Of a DNA stretch of 64,000 bases, positions 47,200 through 56,644 are shown one piece after another. Source of the stretch: Leucobacter aridicollis (lineage in GTDB: Bacteria > Actinomycetota > Actinomycetes > Actinomycetales > Microbacteriaceae); assembly GCF_024399335.1 (NCBI RefSeq), contig NZ_CP075339.1:2542001-2606000 (forward strand). Direction: 5' to 3'. Numbering within the stretch: position 1 is the stretch's first letter; each line of letters begins with the position of its first letter. A model generated the notes under the pieces. That model made no database searches and was not told where the DNA came from. It saw only the letters and a list, made by a program, of their open reading frames with translations. The position numbers and the translations under genes were made by a program.

Positions 47200-49317
47200 A
47201 TGTCAACGCACACTCTCCCCACCCGCAGCGGGTTCTCGCTCGCCCAGCTCAGCCACGCACTCCCCGGGGCGCTGCGAAAGCTCGACCCGATTCAGCAGTG
47301 GCGCAACCCAGTGATGTTTATCGTCTGGGTCGGCGCCGCGCTCACGACCGCACTCGCGCTCGCCGAGCCATTCCTCGGGGGCCCCTCTGATTCGGGCGGT
47401 AGCTCGGTGCCAGCCTCGTTCACGGCGGCCATCGCCGTATGGCTGTGGTTGACAGTGTTCTTCGCGAACATCGCCGAGTCAGTCGCCGAGGGCCGCGGCA
47501 AGGCGCAAGCTGAATCCCTTCGCAAGACGCGGACGAGCACCACGGCGAACCGCGTCGACGCCTACAGCCCCGACTCCGACCCCGCTGCTGCCGAATCGGC
47601 AGTGACCCCAGTTGCCTCCTCTGAGCTGCGCATCGGCGACACAGTCGTGGTGGTCGCTGGCGAGCTGATCCCTGGCGACGGTGACATTGTTTGGGGCATC
47701 GCCTCCGTCGATGAGTCGGCGATCACCGGAGAATCTGCACCGGTCGTGCGCGAGTCGGGCGGCGACAGGTCCGCTGTCACAGGCGGCACCCGGGTGCTCT
47801 CTGACCGCATCGTCGTGCGTATCACCTCACAGCCTGGCGACACCTTCGTCGACAGGATGATCGCCCTCGTCGAGGGCGCCGCGCGACAGAAGACTCCGAA
47901 CGAGATCGCCCTCAACATCCTGCTCGCGAGCCTGTCAATCGTGTTCGTGATCGTCGTGCTCACGCTCAACCCGATTGCGTCGTACGCCGCCGCACCTGTC
48001 AGCCTTGCAGTGCTCACCGCACTGCTTGTCTGCCTCATCCCCACAACAATCGGCGCGCTCCTCAGCGCCGTCGGCATCGCCGGCATGGACAGGCTCGTGC
48101 AGCGCAACGTGCTCGCCACATCGGGGCGCGCGGTTGAGGCGGCTGGCGACGTCACCACGCTGCTCCTCGACAAGACAGGCACCATCACATACGGCAACCG
48201 CCGAGCAAGCAATTTCATCCCCCTCCTCGGAATCGCAGACACCGAACTCATTGCCGCAGCAGCGCTGTCGTCGCTCGCAGACCCCACCCCTGAGGGAAGC
48301 TCGATCGTCGAACTCGCCAACACGCTCGGGGCGACGTACGACACGAACACCACGGGTGAGATCGTGCCGTTCACCGCGCAGACCCGAATGTCGGGGCTCA
48401 ACCTCCCAGACGGCACAGAGATCCGTAAGGGCGCCGGCTCCGCAGTGCTCGCGTGGCTCGAAGATGGCGGCGCCCCGCTCCCCCCGCAACGGTCGGCCGA
48501 GCTCCAGCAACGCATCGCCGAGGTTTCTGAGAGCGGCGGCACGCCGCTCGTCGTCGCCACGCGTGCCGGTTCCGAGCGGAAGCTCCTCGGCGTTGTTCAT
48601 CTCAAGGACGTCGTGAAGGAGGGGCTCCCGGAGAAGTTTCGCGAGCTGCGTGCAATGGGGATCCGAACAGTCATGATCACCGGCGACAACGCACTCACCG
48701 CGGCCGCGATCTCGCGCGAAGCTGGCGTCGACGACTTTCTCGCCGAGGCAACTCCCGAAGACAAGCTCGCCTACATTCGCGCAGAACAGGCGGGCGGCAA
48801 CCTCGTCGCGATGACCGGAGACGGCACGAACGATGCCCCCGCACTCGCGCAGGCAGACGTCGGCGTCGCCATGAACTCGGGGACCTCGGCGGCCAAAGAG
48901 GCTGGCAACATGGTTGACCTAGACTCCGACCCGTCGAAGCTCATCGATATCGTCCGCATCGGCAAGCAGCTGCTCATCACCCGTGGCGCGCTCACAACGT
49001 TCTCGATCGCGAACGACATCGCGAAGTACTTCGCGATCATTCCCGCGATGTTCATGGGGATCTTCCCCGGCCTCGCCGCGCTGAACATCATGGGCCTGCA
49101 CTCGGCGGCATCCGCCGTGCTCTCCGCAATCATCTTCAACGCCATCGTGATCGTGTTTCTCATTCCGCTCGCGCTGCGCGGGGTGAAGTACAGGCCAGGC
49201 ACTGCCGCGAGCATTCTCGGCCGCAACCTCACGGTATACGGGCTCGGCGGTGTCGTCGCCCCCTTCGTCGGGATCTGGCTCATCGACCAACTCGTCCGAC
49301 TCATCCCCGGGTTCTAA
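47200..49317 (+). CDS. kdpB: potassium-transporting ATPase, P-type subunit KdpB
   Basis: 705 residues. The phosphorylated Asp324 lies in DKTGTIT; the actuator motif appears as [10 protein letters not shown], and the hinge as [18 protein letters not shown]. It hydrolyses ATP to drive K+ uptake through KdpA. It begins 2 bp after kdpA and is followed by kdpC after 23 bp with a separate ribosome site (AGAAAGAGG). Confidence 0.98.
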   Translation: MSTHTLPTRSGFSLAQLSHALPGALRKLDPIQQWRNPVMFIVWVGAALTTALALAEPFLGGPSDSGGSSVPASFTAAIAVWLWLTVFFANIAESVAEGRGKAQAESLRKTRTSTTANRVDAYSPDSDPAAAESAVTPVASSELRIGDTVVVVAGELIPGDGDIVWGIASVDESAITGESAPVVRESGGDRSAVTGGTRVLSDRIVVRITSQPGDTFVDRMIALVEGAARQKTPNEIALNILLASLSIVFVIVVLTLNPIASYAAAPVSLAVLTALLVCLIPTTIGALLSAVGIAGMDRLVQRNVLATSGRAVEAAGDVTTLLLDKTGTITYGNRRASNFIPLLGIADTELIAAAALSSLADPTPEGSSIVELANTLGATYDTNTTGEIVPFTAQTRMSGLNLPDGTEIRKGAGSAVLAWLEDGGAPLPPQRSAELQQRIAEVSESGGTPLVVATRAGSERKLLGVVHLKDVVKEGLPEKFRELRAMGIRTVMITGDNALTAAAISREAGVDDFLAEATPEDKLAYIRAEQAGGNLVAMTGDGTNDAPALAQADVGVAMNSGTSAAKEAGNMVDLDSDPSKLIDIVRIGKQLLITRGALTTFSIANDIAKYFAIIPAMFMGIFPGLAALNIMGLHSAASAVLSAIIFNAIVIVFLIPLALRGVKYRPGTAASILGRNLTVYGLGGVVAPFVGIWLIDQLVRLIPGF

Positions 49318-49340
49318 CCCATCAGAAAGAGGCACACACA

Positions 49341-49955
49341 ATGAATGCCGCACCACGCACCACCCGCCGCACACTGTGGGTCGCGATTCGCGCGATGGTG
49401 ATCTTCACCCTCCTGCTCGGCATCGCCTACCCGCTCGCACTCACCGGCATCGGCCAGCTCGCGTTCCCGTGGCAGGCAAACGGCTCGCTGCGAGCCAACG
49501 CAACCGGCGAGGTTGTCGGCTCGGCCCACCTCGGGCAGCAGTTCCTCACTGAAAGCTGCGAACCCGATCCGCAGTTCTTCCAGCCCCGCCCATCCGCAGC
49601 AGGCTACGGCTACGACGGCGCCGCGTCCTCCGGTTCAAACCTTGGGCCCGAAAACCCCGACCTCGTCGCAGCAATCGCCGAACGGCGGGCTGCAGTTGCG
49701 AGGTTCAATGGGGTCACGGAGTCCGAGGTCCCGGCCGATGCCGTGACAGCGTCCTCCTCCGGCCTGGATCCTCATATCAGCGCCGACTACGCCGCCGTGC
49801 AGATCAGCCGAGTCGCGGACGCACGCGGACTCGATCGAAGCGAAGTTCAAAACATCGTACGCGCCCACACGCAGGCCCCAGACCTCGGCTTCCTTGGCGA
49901 GAGTAGGGTGAACGTACTCGAGTTGAATCTGGCGCTCGAACAGTTGCGGAGGTGA
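49341..49955 (+). CDS. kdpC: potassium-transporting ATPase subunit KdpC
   Basis: 204 residues. One N-terminal transmembrane helix (AIRAMVIFTLLLGIAYPLALTGIG) and an extracytoplasmic domain with QANGSLRANATGEVVGSAHLGQ and the conserved PADAVTASSSGLDPHISADYA. KdpC increases the affinity of the complex for ATP. The stop overlaps the GTG alternative start of kdpD. Confidence 0.97.
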   Translation: MNAAPRTTRRTLWVAIRAMVIFTLLLGIAYPLALTGIGQLAFPWQANGSLRANATGEVVGSAHLGQQFLTESCEPDPQFFQPRPSAAGYGYDGAASSGSNLGPENPDLVAAIAERRAAVARFNGVTESEVPADAVTASSSGLDPHISADYAAVQISRVADARGLDRSEVQNIVRAHTQAPDLGFLGESRVNVLELNLALEQLRR

Positions 49956-49957
49956 GC

Positions 49958-52453
49958 ATGGACAAGCGAGGGCGGCTGCGGGTCTTTCTCGGCGCCGCCC
50001 CCGGCGTGGGAAAGACCTTCTCGATGCTCGAAGAGGGAAGACGTCTCCTCGCCGACGGGCGCGACGTCGTCGTCGCCATCGTCGAATCTCACGGACGCGC
50101 AGCGACCGCCGCACTCACCGAAGGCCTCCCCCACATTTCCCGAGCGCGTCTCAGCCACCGCGGCGTTTCCCTCGACGAGATGGACCTCGCCGCGGTACTC
50201 GAACGGCGGCCCGAGATCGCCCTCGTCGACGAACTCGCGCACACAAACGCTCCCGGGGCTGCCAACGAGAAGCGCTGGCAAGATGTCGCAGAACTCCTCG
50301 CGGCGGGCATCGACGTCATCTCAACGCTCAATGTGCAGCACATCGAGTCATTGAACGATGTTGTCGAACAGATCACCGGAGTTCCACAACAGGAGACGGT
50401 GCCAGACAGCTTCCTGCGGGGAGCGGACGAACTCGAGCTCGTCGACCTCGCGCCACAGTCGCTCCGTGACAGGTTGGCCGACGGCTACGTCTACCCGGCC
50501 GAACGTATCGACGCCGCGCTCTCGCACTACTTCAGGCTCGGCAACCTCACCGCGCTTCGCGAACTCGCGCTCGTGTGGCTCGCAGACGAGGTTGACCAGG
50601 CGCTCCGCGGCTACCGCGCCGAGCACGGGATTGACGGCACGTGGGAGGCGCGTGAGCGCGTTGTCGTCGCGCTGACTGGCGGCCCCGAGGGCGACACCCT
50701 CTTGCGTCGCGGTGCACGGATCGCCGCGAGGTCATCTGGCGGCGAGCTGCTCGCGGTACACGTCACGAGTCAAGACGGGCTCAGGAGTGCCGCGCCCGAC
50801 GTGCTCGCGAACCAGCGCGCGCTCGTGGAGAAGCTCAACGGCAGCTACCATCAGGTCGTCGGCGAAGACGTGCCGACGGCGCTCGTCGAATTCGCCAGGT
50901 CCGTGAACGCGACACAGCTCGTGCTCGGAGCGAGCCGCCGCGGCAGGTTCGCCGCCGCCCTCACTGGTCCAGGGATCGGCGCGACGGTGGTGCGGGAGTC
51001 GGGTGAAATCGACGTCCACATGGTCAATCATTCGGCCGCGGCCCGCCGGTTCGCACTGCCGCCACTCACTGGCGCGCTCACGGCGCGTCGACGCATCCTC
51101 GGCTTCGTCGTCGCGCTCGTCGGCGGACCCGTTCTCACATACTTCCTCACGCTCTCACGCAGCCCCGATTCGATCACCGCAGACGTGCTGAGCTATCAGC
51201 TGCTGACTGTCATCGTTGCACTCGTCGGCGGGATCTGGCCTGCCCTCTTCGCCGCCGTGCTTTCGGGGCTCACCCTCGACTATTTCTTCATCGAACCGAT
51301 CTTCACTGTGCACATTCACGAGCCGCTGCACTTGCTGTCGCTCGGCCTGTACGTGATTATTGCGAGCCTCGTCAGCTTCATCGTCGATCGCGCTGCCCGC
51401 CATACGAGGGCCGCCCGCCGATCGGCTGCAGAATCAGAACTGATCCAAACCATCGCGGGCAGTGTCCTCCGCGGTGACGACGCCGCACAGGCACTCGCCG
51501 ATCGCACCCGCGAAGCGTTTCAGCTCGAGGCCGTGCGAGTCGTGCACGAGGGCACCGGGCGGATAGTTGCAGCCTCGGGCGCAGTCATCGACGGCGACAA
51601 ACGCACCCGGGCGGCGCTCGGAGAGCACGCCTGGCTCGAACTCTACGGCCAGCCGCTCGCCGCTGGCGAGCAGCGTCTGCTCTCAGTCGTCGTCGCACAG
51701 CTCTCGGCGGCCCTCGCCCGCCAGGAGCTCGAGGAAACCGCCCGAGAGATCGGTCCGATTGCGGCATCCGACCGTGTACGCGGCGCGCTGCTCACCGCCC
51801 TCAGCCATGACCTCCGTCGCCCACTCGCTGCCGCGACTGCAGCCGTCGGCGGGCTCCGGGCTGCGGGCGCCAGGCTCACGTTCGAAGACCGCGCCGAGCT
51901 TCTCGACACCGCCGAGGAGAGCCTCGGAGCCCTCGGTACGCTGCTCACCGATCTCCTCGACGTGAGCCGTCTGCAGGGCGGCGTACTCAGCATCGCGAAC
52001 CTCCCGACCGACCCAGCAGAAGCGATTGCCCCCGCACTAGACGAGCTTGGACTCGGCCCCAGTGAGGTTCGTCTCGCCCTCGGTCACGGCGAAGGCCGCG
52101 CGAATGCCGACCCTGTGCTGCTGCAGCGCGTGATCGTGAACCTCTTGGCGAACGCACTGCGGCACTCTCCCGCAGGCTCGAGCATCATCGTCAGCACGAG
52201 CGTCTTCGGCGATGTGCTCGAGATTCGTATTATCGATCACGGTCCAGGTGTACCCCGTGACCGGCTCGAAGACATCTTCGTCCCGTTCCAGCGCCTCGGG
52301 GACACAGACAACGAAACAGGGCTCGGCCTTGGGCTTGCGCTCTCGCGTGGCTTCGTCGAGGCGATGGGAGGTACTCTCACACCAGAAGAGACACCGGGAG
52401 GGGGCCTCACAATGGTCGTTGCACTCACACGCCCCGAAGGACACACTGCATGA
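49958..52453 (+). CDS. kdpD: sensor histidine kinase KdpD
   Basis: 831 residues from ATG 49958 with GGAGG just before; GTG 49952 is an alternative. N-terminal KdpD domain with Walker-like GAAPGVGKT (12-20) and the second motif VDELAHTNAPG; a USP domain (about 220-340); four transmembrane helices (about 375-480); GAF-like segment; HisKA with His617 in ALSHDLRR; HATPase with NLLANALRHSPAGS and GLGLGLALSRGFVEAMGG. It senses low K+ or turgor and phosphorylates KdpE. The USP domain binds c-di-AMP in some homologues (family knowledge). Confidence 0.97.
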   Translation: MDKRGRLRVFLGAAPGVGKTFSMLEEGRRLLADGRDVVVAIVESHGRAATAALTEGLPHISRARLSHRGVSLDEMDLAAVLERRPEIALVDELAHTNAPGAANEKRWQDVAELLAAGIDVISTLNVQHIESLNDVVEQITGVPQQETVPDSFLRGADELELVDLAPQSLRDRLADGYVYPAERIDAALSHYFRLGNLTALRELALVWLADEVDQALRGYRAEHGIDGTWEARERVVVALTGGPEGDTLLRRGARIAARSSGGELLAVHVTSQDGLRSAAPDVLANQRALVEKLNGSYHQVVGEDVPTALVEFARSVNATQLVLGASRRGRFAAALTGPGIGATVVRESGEIDVHMVNHSAAARRFALPPLTGALTARRRILGFVVALVGGPVLTYFLTLSRSPDSITADVLSYQLLTVIVALVGGIWPALFAAVLSGLTLDYFFIEPIFTVHIHEPLHLLSLGLYVIIASLVSFIVDRAARHTRAARRSAAESELIQTIAGSVLRGDDAAQALADRTREAFQLEAVRVVHEGTGRIVAASGAVIDGDKRTRAALGEHAWLELYGQPLAAGEQRLLSVVVAQLSAALARQELEETAREIGPIAASDRVRGALLTALSHDLRRPLAAATAAVGGLRAAGARLTFEDRAELLDTAEESLGALGTLLTDLLDVSRLQGGVLSIANLPTDPAEAIAPALDELGLGPSEVRLALGHGEGRANADPVLLQRVIVNLLANALRHSPAGSSIIVSTSVFGDVLEIRIIDHGPGVPRDRLEDIFVPFQRLGDTDNETGLGLGLALSRGFVEAMGGTLTPEETPGGGLTMVVALTRPEGHTA

Positions 52454-53133
52454 AGATCCTCATCGCTGACGACGACCCACAGATCCTGCGCGCACTGCGA
52501 ATCACGCTCACAGCGAAGGGCTACGAAGTTGTTACTGCGGCCGACGGGAAGGATGCGATTGCGGTGGCAATCGATCACGACCCGGATCTGTTGGTGCTCG
52601 ACCTCGGCATGCCGCAGCTCGATGGGCTCGCAGTGATCCAAGCCTTTCGCGGGTGGTCACACGCCCCCATACTTGTCGTTTCGGGTCGGGCAGGAGCCGA
52701 CGACAAGATCGAAGCGCTCGACGCTGGCGCCGACGACTACGTCACGAAACCATTCTCGGTTGGAGAACTGCTCGCGCGCATCAGGGCACTCACCAGGCGC
52801 AGCCCACAGGGCGAGGCCGCACCCACCGCGCGGCTCGGCGCGGTCACCGTCGACCTCGCGGCGCACAGCATCGTGCGCGAGACCCCAACGGGCGACAAAC
52901 AGATCAAGCTCACGCCCACGGAGTGGCAGGTGATTGACATCCTCATCCGCAACATGGGGAAGCTCGTGACTCGACACACACTCCTCACCAGCATCTGGGG
53001 CACCGAACATGCCGAGGACACCGGGTATCTCAGGCTGTACGTCTCGCAGCTGCGCAAGAAGATAGAGGATGACCCAGCTCATCCCGTGCATATTCTCACC
53101 GAGCCCGGCATGGGATACCGGCTCTCGGAGTAA
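52450..53133 (+). CDS. kdpE: response regulator KdpE
   Basis: 227 residues, OmpR/PhoB family. Acidic residues DDD at 7-9, phosphoacceptor Asp51 in LVLDLGMPQLDG, Lys in YVTKPFS, and a C-terminal winged helix (LTPTEWQVIDILIRNMGKLVTR and LRLYVSQLRKKIE). It activates the kdp operon. It overlaps kdpD by ATGA, ending a complete kdpFABCDE unit. A hairpin follows. Confidence 0.97.
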   Translation: MKILIADDDPQILRALRITLTAKGYEVVTAADGKDAIAVAIDHDPDLLVLDLGMPQLDGLAVIQAFRGWSHAPILVVSGRAGADDKIEALDAGADDYVTKPFSVGELLARIRALTRRSPQGEAAPTARLGAVTVDLAAHSIVRETPTGDKQIKLTPTEWQVIDILIRNMGKLVTRHTLLTSIWGTEHAEDTGYLRLYVSQLRKKIEDDPAHPVHILTEPGMGYRLSE

Positions 53134-53134
53134 C

Positions 53135-53155
53135 CCCTCGCCCGCGGGCCGAGGG
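53135..53155. terminator. hairpin between kdpE and rskA
   Basis: CCCTCG (53135-53140) pairs with CGAGGG (53150-53155), with CCCGCGGGC self-pairing inside. It lies 1 bp after the kdpE stop, between convergent genes. There is no T-run, so efficiency is uncertain. Confidence 0.5.
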
Positions 53156-53182
53156 CTGCAGTGAGAGAGCCGGCGACTACGC

Positions 53183-54010
53183 CTAGGCGGAAGCCACGAC
53201 GAGGATCGGATCGCTCGTCGGCGCCCCGGTCGGGGAACCGCCCCGCGCTTCCACCGTCACGGCGACTGCATCGCCGGGCCGAAATCCCGTCGCGATCATG
53301 GCAGTGTCGCTGTCGCCGTCAGCATGCACGACGCCGAGCGAGATAGGGGTTTCCCCCCGCACGATCCACAGCTCAAAGTCCCGCTGGTCGTCGAGACTTG
53401 GCAGTCCCTCGGCCACGAACACCGCTGTTTGCGCAGAGTCCGACCAATGTACGCTCGCCTCGCCCGATTCCCCGAAGGTCGCAGTCGCGACGGCTGCGTC
53501 CGGGGCATCAGCGATCTGCTCAAGCGCGAGCGCAACTGGGTCGTTCGGGAGAAAAAGGTCTCGCGCAAACGGTGTGAGGCTCAACGTGGCCAGCACTGCA
53601 ATTGACGCGGCGAGGGCAAACCAGCCTGCCCACCGTCGAGCTGGCCGAGGAGCGAACTCGTCGCGAACACGACGCTCAGGCTCAGGCAATGCCTCGGCCG
53701 TCCGCCCATCACGGTCGTCGTGTTCGCTTGCACGCCTATCGCCGTGGTTTTCTCCAGATGCGGGGTCTTGCGGAAGGCCCGCAATCGCAGCGAGGATAGC
53801 GTTCCGCGAGGCCTGCGACGGTTCGACCGTGCCAGCGCCAGCGTCTGCGGCCGCTTCACCGAGCGCCGCTGCAACCTCGCGGTCCGCATCAACGATCTCG
53901 CTCCAGCTTGGGTTCGCGGCGAGCGCGGCCGCAAAGGCCTGCTCCTCGTCGGGTGAGAGCGCGTGTAGCGCGCGCCCCGCGGAGAGCACTCGGAACTCTT
54001 GTTCGTTCAT
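53183..54010 (-). CDS. rskA: anti-sigma-K factor RskA
   Basis: 275 residues. N-terminal cytoplasmic anti-sigma part (VLSAGRALHALSPDEEQAF, typical of RskA rather than the His-Cys zinc type), an acidic linker, one transmembrane helix about 128-150 (WAGWFALAASIAVLATLSL), and the extracytoplasmic RskA C-terminal domain (VFVAEGLPSLDDQRDFELWIVRG). It holds SigK until proteolysis, in mycobacteria by Rip1 (family knowledge). It overlaps sigK by ATGA and is downstream of it. Confidence 0.93.
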   Translation of the reverse strand: MNEQEFRVLSAGRALHALSPDEEQAFAAALAANPSWSEIVDADREVAAALGEAAADAGAGTVEPSQASRNAILAAIAGLPQDPASGENHGDRRASEHDDRDGRTAEALPEPERRVRDEFAPRPARRWAGWFALAASIAVLATLSLTPFARDLFLPNDPVALALEQIADAPDAAVATATFGESGEASVHWSDSAQTAVFVAEGLPSLDDQRDFELWIVRGETPISLGVVHADGDSDTAMIATGFRPGDAVAVTVEARGGSPTGAPTSDPILVVASA

Positions 54011-54606
54011 GGCGCCACCTCCAATACTGTTCTCAGTCTCGTCAGCCCGTCTCTCAACCGGGTCTTGATCGTTCCAAGCGGCGTGGCAAGCAGCACCGCG
54101 ATCTCACTCTGGGTGTACCCACCAAAGTAAGCGAGCACGAGCGCCTGCCGTTGAGCCTCTGGCAATTCGGAAAGCCCAGCGACGGCCGCTGAACCGTCAA
54201 TCAAGAGCTCGACCTCCTCCTCGACAGCCGGGCCCGAACTCGCTTGCTCCTTGGCGCCGGCAAGAAGATCTCGGCGACGCGACGCCTGCACCGCACGCAC
54301 CCGGTCTACAGCCCGTCGATGCGCTATGGTCAGCACCCACGCGCGTGCATGCCCACGCTCAGGATCAAACGATGTCGCTCCCTGCCACACCTCAAGGAAC
54401 ACGTCTTGCAAGACTTCTTCGCTCATCGACCGGTCAACGAGCACGCGAAGTATCAGGCGGAAGACCCTCCCGGAGAGCATGTCGTACAGTGCAGCGAAGG
54501 CCTCTCCGTCGCCGGCTGCTGCCCGCACGAGCGCGTCATCGGCAGGATCGGCGCGCTCGCCGTCCTCCGATACTTCCACTCCGTCGATCACCATCTCCCC
54601 TAGCAT
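54007..54606 (-). CDS. sigK: ECF RNA polymerase sigma factor SigK
   Basis: 199 residues from ATG 54606, with GGAGG upstream; the frame continues far upstream without similarity. Region 2 (FAALYDMLSGRVFRLILRVLVD, ...VFLEVWQGATSFDPERGHARAWVLTIAHRRAVDRVR, given here in parts) and region 4 (LPEAQRQALVLAYFGGYTQSEIA, GTIKTRLRDGLTRLR) are clear. Its partner RskA, and the neighbouring dipZ and fasciclin gene, all belong to the SigK regulon of M. tuberculosis, so the orthology is well supported by context. Likely read also from the dipZ promoter. Confidence 0.92.
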   Translation of the reverse strand: MLGEMVIDGVEVSEDGERADPADDALVRAAAGDGEAFAALYDMLSGRVFRLILRVLVDRSMSEEVLQDVFLEVWQGATSFDPERGHARAWVLTIAHRRAVDRVRAVQASRRRDLLAGAKEQASSGPAVEEEVELLIDGSAAVAGLSELPEAQRQALVLAYFGGYTQSEIAVLLATPLGTIKTRLRDGLTRLRTVLEVAP

Positions 54607-54703
54607 GACGCATTCACCTCCGTTCGTCGTGCTGTGTGACCCTGCGAGTCGCCTCGCGAGCAACTGCTCCGCGTGTTCGTTGACGCAAGCGCTCGCACGA
54701 GCG

Positions 54704-56431
54704 CTACCCAAACGTGAATGAGTAGACCTCAATACCCGTCGGGACCTGCAGTTCAAGTGCCCCTTCCGAAGCATCGCCGGGTTCAACCAAGCGATAGGAC
54801 TGCGGAGTACCACCAACAGCGACTGTCCGAACGCCACCACCTGGGAGCGTGACTGTGAGTTCGCCGTCCCCAGCCACAACCACCCTCACCTCTGACCCGC
54901 GGTAGTTGAGCCGCACGGCCGCGGGCTCACCCGCGTTCGATAGCGGTGTCGCGTATTGGGTCTGGATGTCCCATGCACCTGCAAGGGCGAACGTGTCCGG
55001 GCCCTGTTTGGCCGGAAAATCGAACGTTCCCTCGCCCGGCCCGTACCTGCCAGCCCCTGCGTAGTTGTGGTCTTTTGCAGAACCGAGGAATGTCTCGGGG
55101 GTGGTGCTCCCGTTCTTGGGCGTGACGTCGCTCGTGTTGGTGGTGGCCGGGAGATCGACATCGGAATCTGCTTCAAAGAGTAGCTCGCGGATTAAGCGTT
55201 CGGTGGTCTCGTAGTTTCCTTCACCAAACGAAATGTGGCGCACCGTACCCGTGGCGTCGATCAGGTAGTGGGCCGGCCAATAGCGGTTACGGTATTTGGT
55301 CCAGGTCGCAAGACTGTTGTCGAGGGCGACCGGGTACTCGATCTCAAATTTGTTCGCCCCAGCCTCAACGTTGCTGGCGTCCTTCTCGAACGCGTACTCG
55401 GGCGAGTGCACGCCAATCACCCGCAACCCAGCATCACGGTAGGCCCGATCCCACGCGACAACGTGCGGGATCGAGCGTTGGCAGTTGATGCACGAGTAGG
55501 CCCAGAAGTCGACGAGCACAACGTTACCCCGGAGGTCGTCGAGGTCGACCGGAGCCCCGCCCTCAGTGTTCAGCCACGCCTCGATGCCGAAGAGCGCTGG
55601 CGCGGTACCGCACGAGCGAAGCTCCTCGGCGTTGGCTGCACAGTTGTCAAGCTCCCGGTTCTCATCAGTGACCAAGCCACCCAGACTGAGCGTGCGCTCG
55701 GCGGCGTCGCTTCCGGCGAGCTGTTGTTGGAGCCCAGCCGTGTAGTCCGGCACGAGACGCTGGAGCGCCTGCGGCACATCGAACGCGAGACCAGCGGCAA
55801 GCGCGATCAGCGCGATCCCGCCGGCGATCCGGATGCCGCGTTCGCGTCGCCTGAAGCCCCGAATTCGCTGCGCGACGCTACTCCCCGCGAGCGCAAACAC
55901 GAGTAACGGTACTGCGACGCCAATCGCAAACGACACCGTAAGAAGCACCGTGTCTGGGCCGATCGAACCTGTGGCTCCCGCGACGATGATCGCGGCAAGC
56001 ACCGGCCCGGCGCACGGCACAAACACCGTGCCGAGGGCGAGCCCCATACCAAATCCGTTTCCGCCATCGCCGACCTTGCGACGCGGCAACCGCTGAAACG
56101 GCTTCTCAAGCAGTTGCTCGAACCCTGGAAACAGCATCCCTACTCCGATAACCAACAGCACCGCAACGCCCACCCACCGAATGGCGGTCGGCGGGATGTG
56201 GAGCAGGCCGAGCAGCAGGGAACCAATCAGGGTGACCACGGAAAAACTCAACACGAGTCCACCAATGATCCAGAATGGCCTGCTGCGTTTGGCGGGAATG
56301 ACCACAGGCGCCTTGCCGGGACCTGCCTGCGTTGCGCCGGCTGTGAGGAAGATCACTGGGAGTACCGGGAGGATGCACGGTGATATTCCCGTGATGAGCC
56401 CGCCGAGTAGTCCAATAAGCACTGTGTCCAT
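54704..56431 (-). CDS. dipZ: DipZ-type cytochrome c biogenesis/thioredoxin fusion protein
   Basis: 575 residues. An N-terminal CcdA/DsbD membrane domain of six to eight helices has the paired redox cysteines in GISPCILPVLP (Cys19) and VPCAGPVL; then an extracytoplasmic TlpA-like thioredoxin domain with Cys314-x-x-Cys317 (SCINC), and a C-terminal beta-sandwich as in M. tuberculosis DipZ. It carries reductant across the membrane to disulfides outside. It precedes sigK by 97 bp on the same strand and shares a SigK-like promoter with the divergent fasciclin gene. Confidence 0.93.
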   Translation of the reverse strand: MDTVLIGLLGGLITGISPCILPVLPVIFLTAGATQAGPGKAPVVIPAKRSRPFWIIGGLVLSFSVVTLIGSLLLGLLHIPPTAIRWVGVAVLLVIGVGMLFPGFEQLLEKPFQRLPRRKVGDGGNGFGMGLALGTVFVPCAGPVLAAIIVAGATGSIGPDTVLLTVSFAIGVAVPLLVFALAGSSVAQRIRGFRRRERGIRIAGGIALIALAAGLAFDVPQALQRLVPDYTAGLQQQLAGSDAAERTLSLGGLVTDENRELDNCAANAEELRSCGTAPALFGIEAWLNTEGGAPVDLDDLRGNVVLVDFWAYSCINCQRSIPHVVAWDRAYRDAGLRVIGVHSPEYAFEKDASNVEAGANKFEIEYPVALDNSLATWTKYRNRYWPAHYLIDATGTVRHISFGEGNYETTERLIRELLFEADSDVDLPATTNTSDVTPKNGSTTPETFLGSAKDHNYAGAGRYGPGEGTFDFPAKQGPDTFALAGAWDIQTQYATPLSNAGEPAAVRLNYRGSEVRVVVAGDGELTVTLPGGGVRTVAVGGTPQSYRLVEPGDASEGALELQVPTGIEVYSFTFG

Positions 56432-56495
56432 GAGCCGCTCCCCTTTCTGTCTCTGTGACGCGAGACGTCGCCGTGAAGTGAGTTGTCACAGAGGT

Positions 56496-56522
56496 GTTCG
56501 GAGCCACGGACTACGCGGATTG
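56496..56522 (-). promoter_or_regulatory. SigK-type promoter of dipZ (CAATCC-N15-CCGAAC)
   Basis: On the minus strand, -35 CAATCC (56522-56517) and -10 CCGAAC (56501-56496) are separated by 15 bp, about 60 bp before the dipZ ATG. The same two boxes with the same spacing occur on the plus strand before the fasciclin gene. The mycobacterial SigK consensus is CCATCC and CCGAAT with a similar spacing (from memory). Confidence 0.75.
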
Positions 56523-56567
56523 CTGCTAGCCCTTTCGCACCGACGAAAAAATTCTTTTCACAATTTC

Positions 56568-56594
56568 CAATCCGATGATCGGGCGACTCCGAAC
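56568..56594 (+). promoter_or_regulatory. SigK-type promoter of the fasciclin gene (CAATCC-N15-CCGAAC)
   Basis: -35 CAATCC at 56568-56573 and -10 CCGAAC at 56589-56594, 15-bp spacer, 50 bp before the ATG. Identical in both boxes and spacing to the divergent dipZ promoter. Confidence 0.78.
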
Positions 56595-56644
56595 AACCCA
56601 ATAAGCCGCGAAAATCCGCGGAACAACGTTCGAAGGAGCAACCC

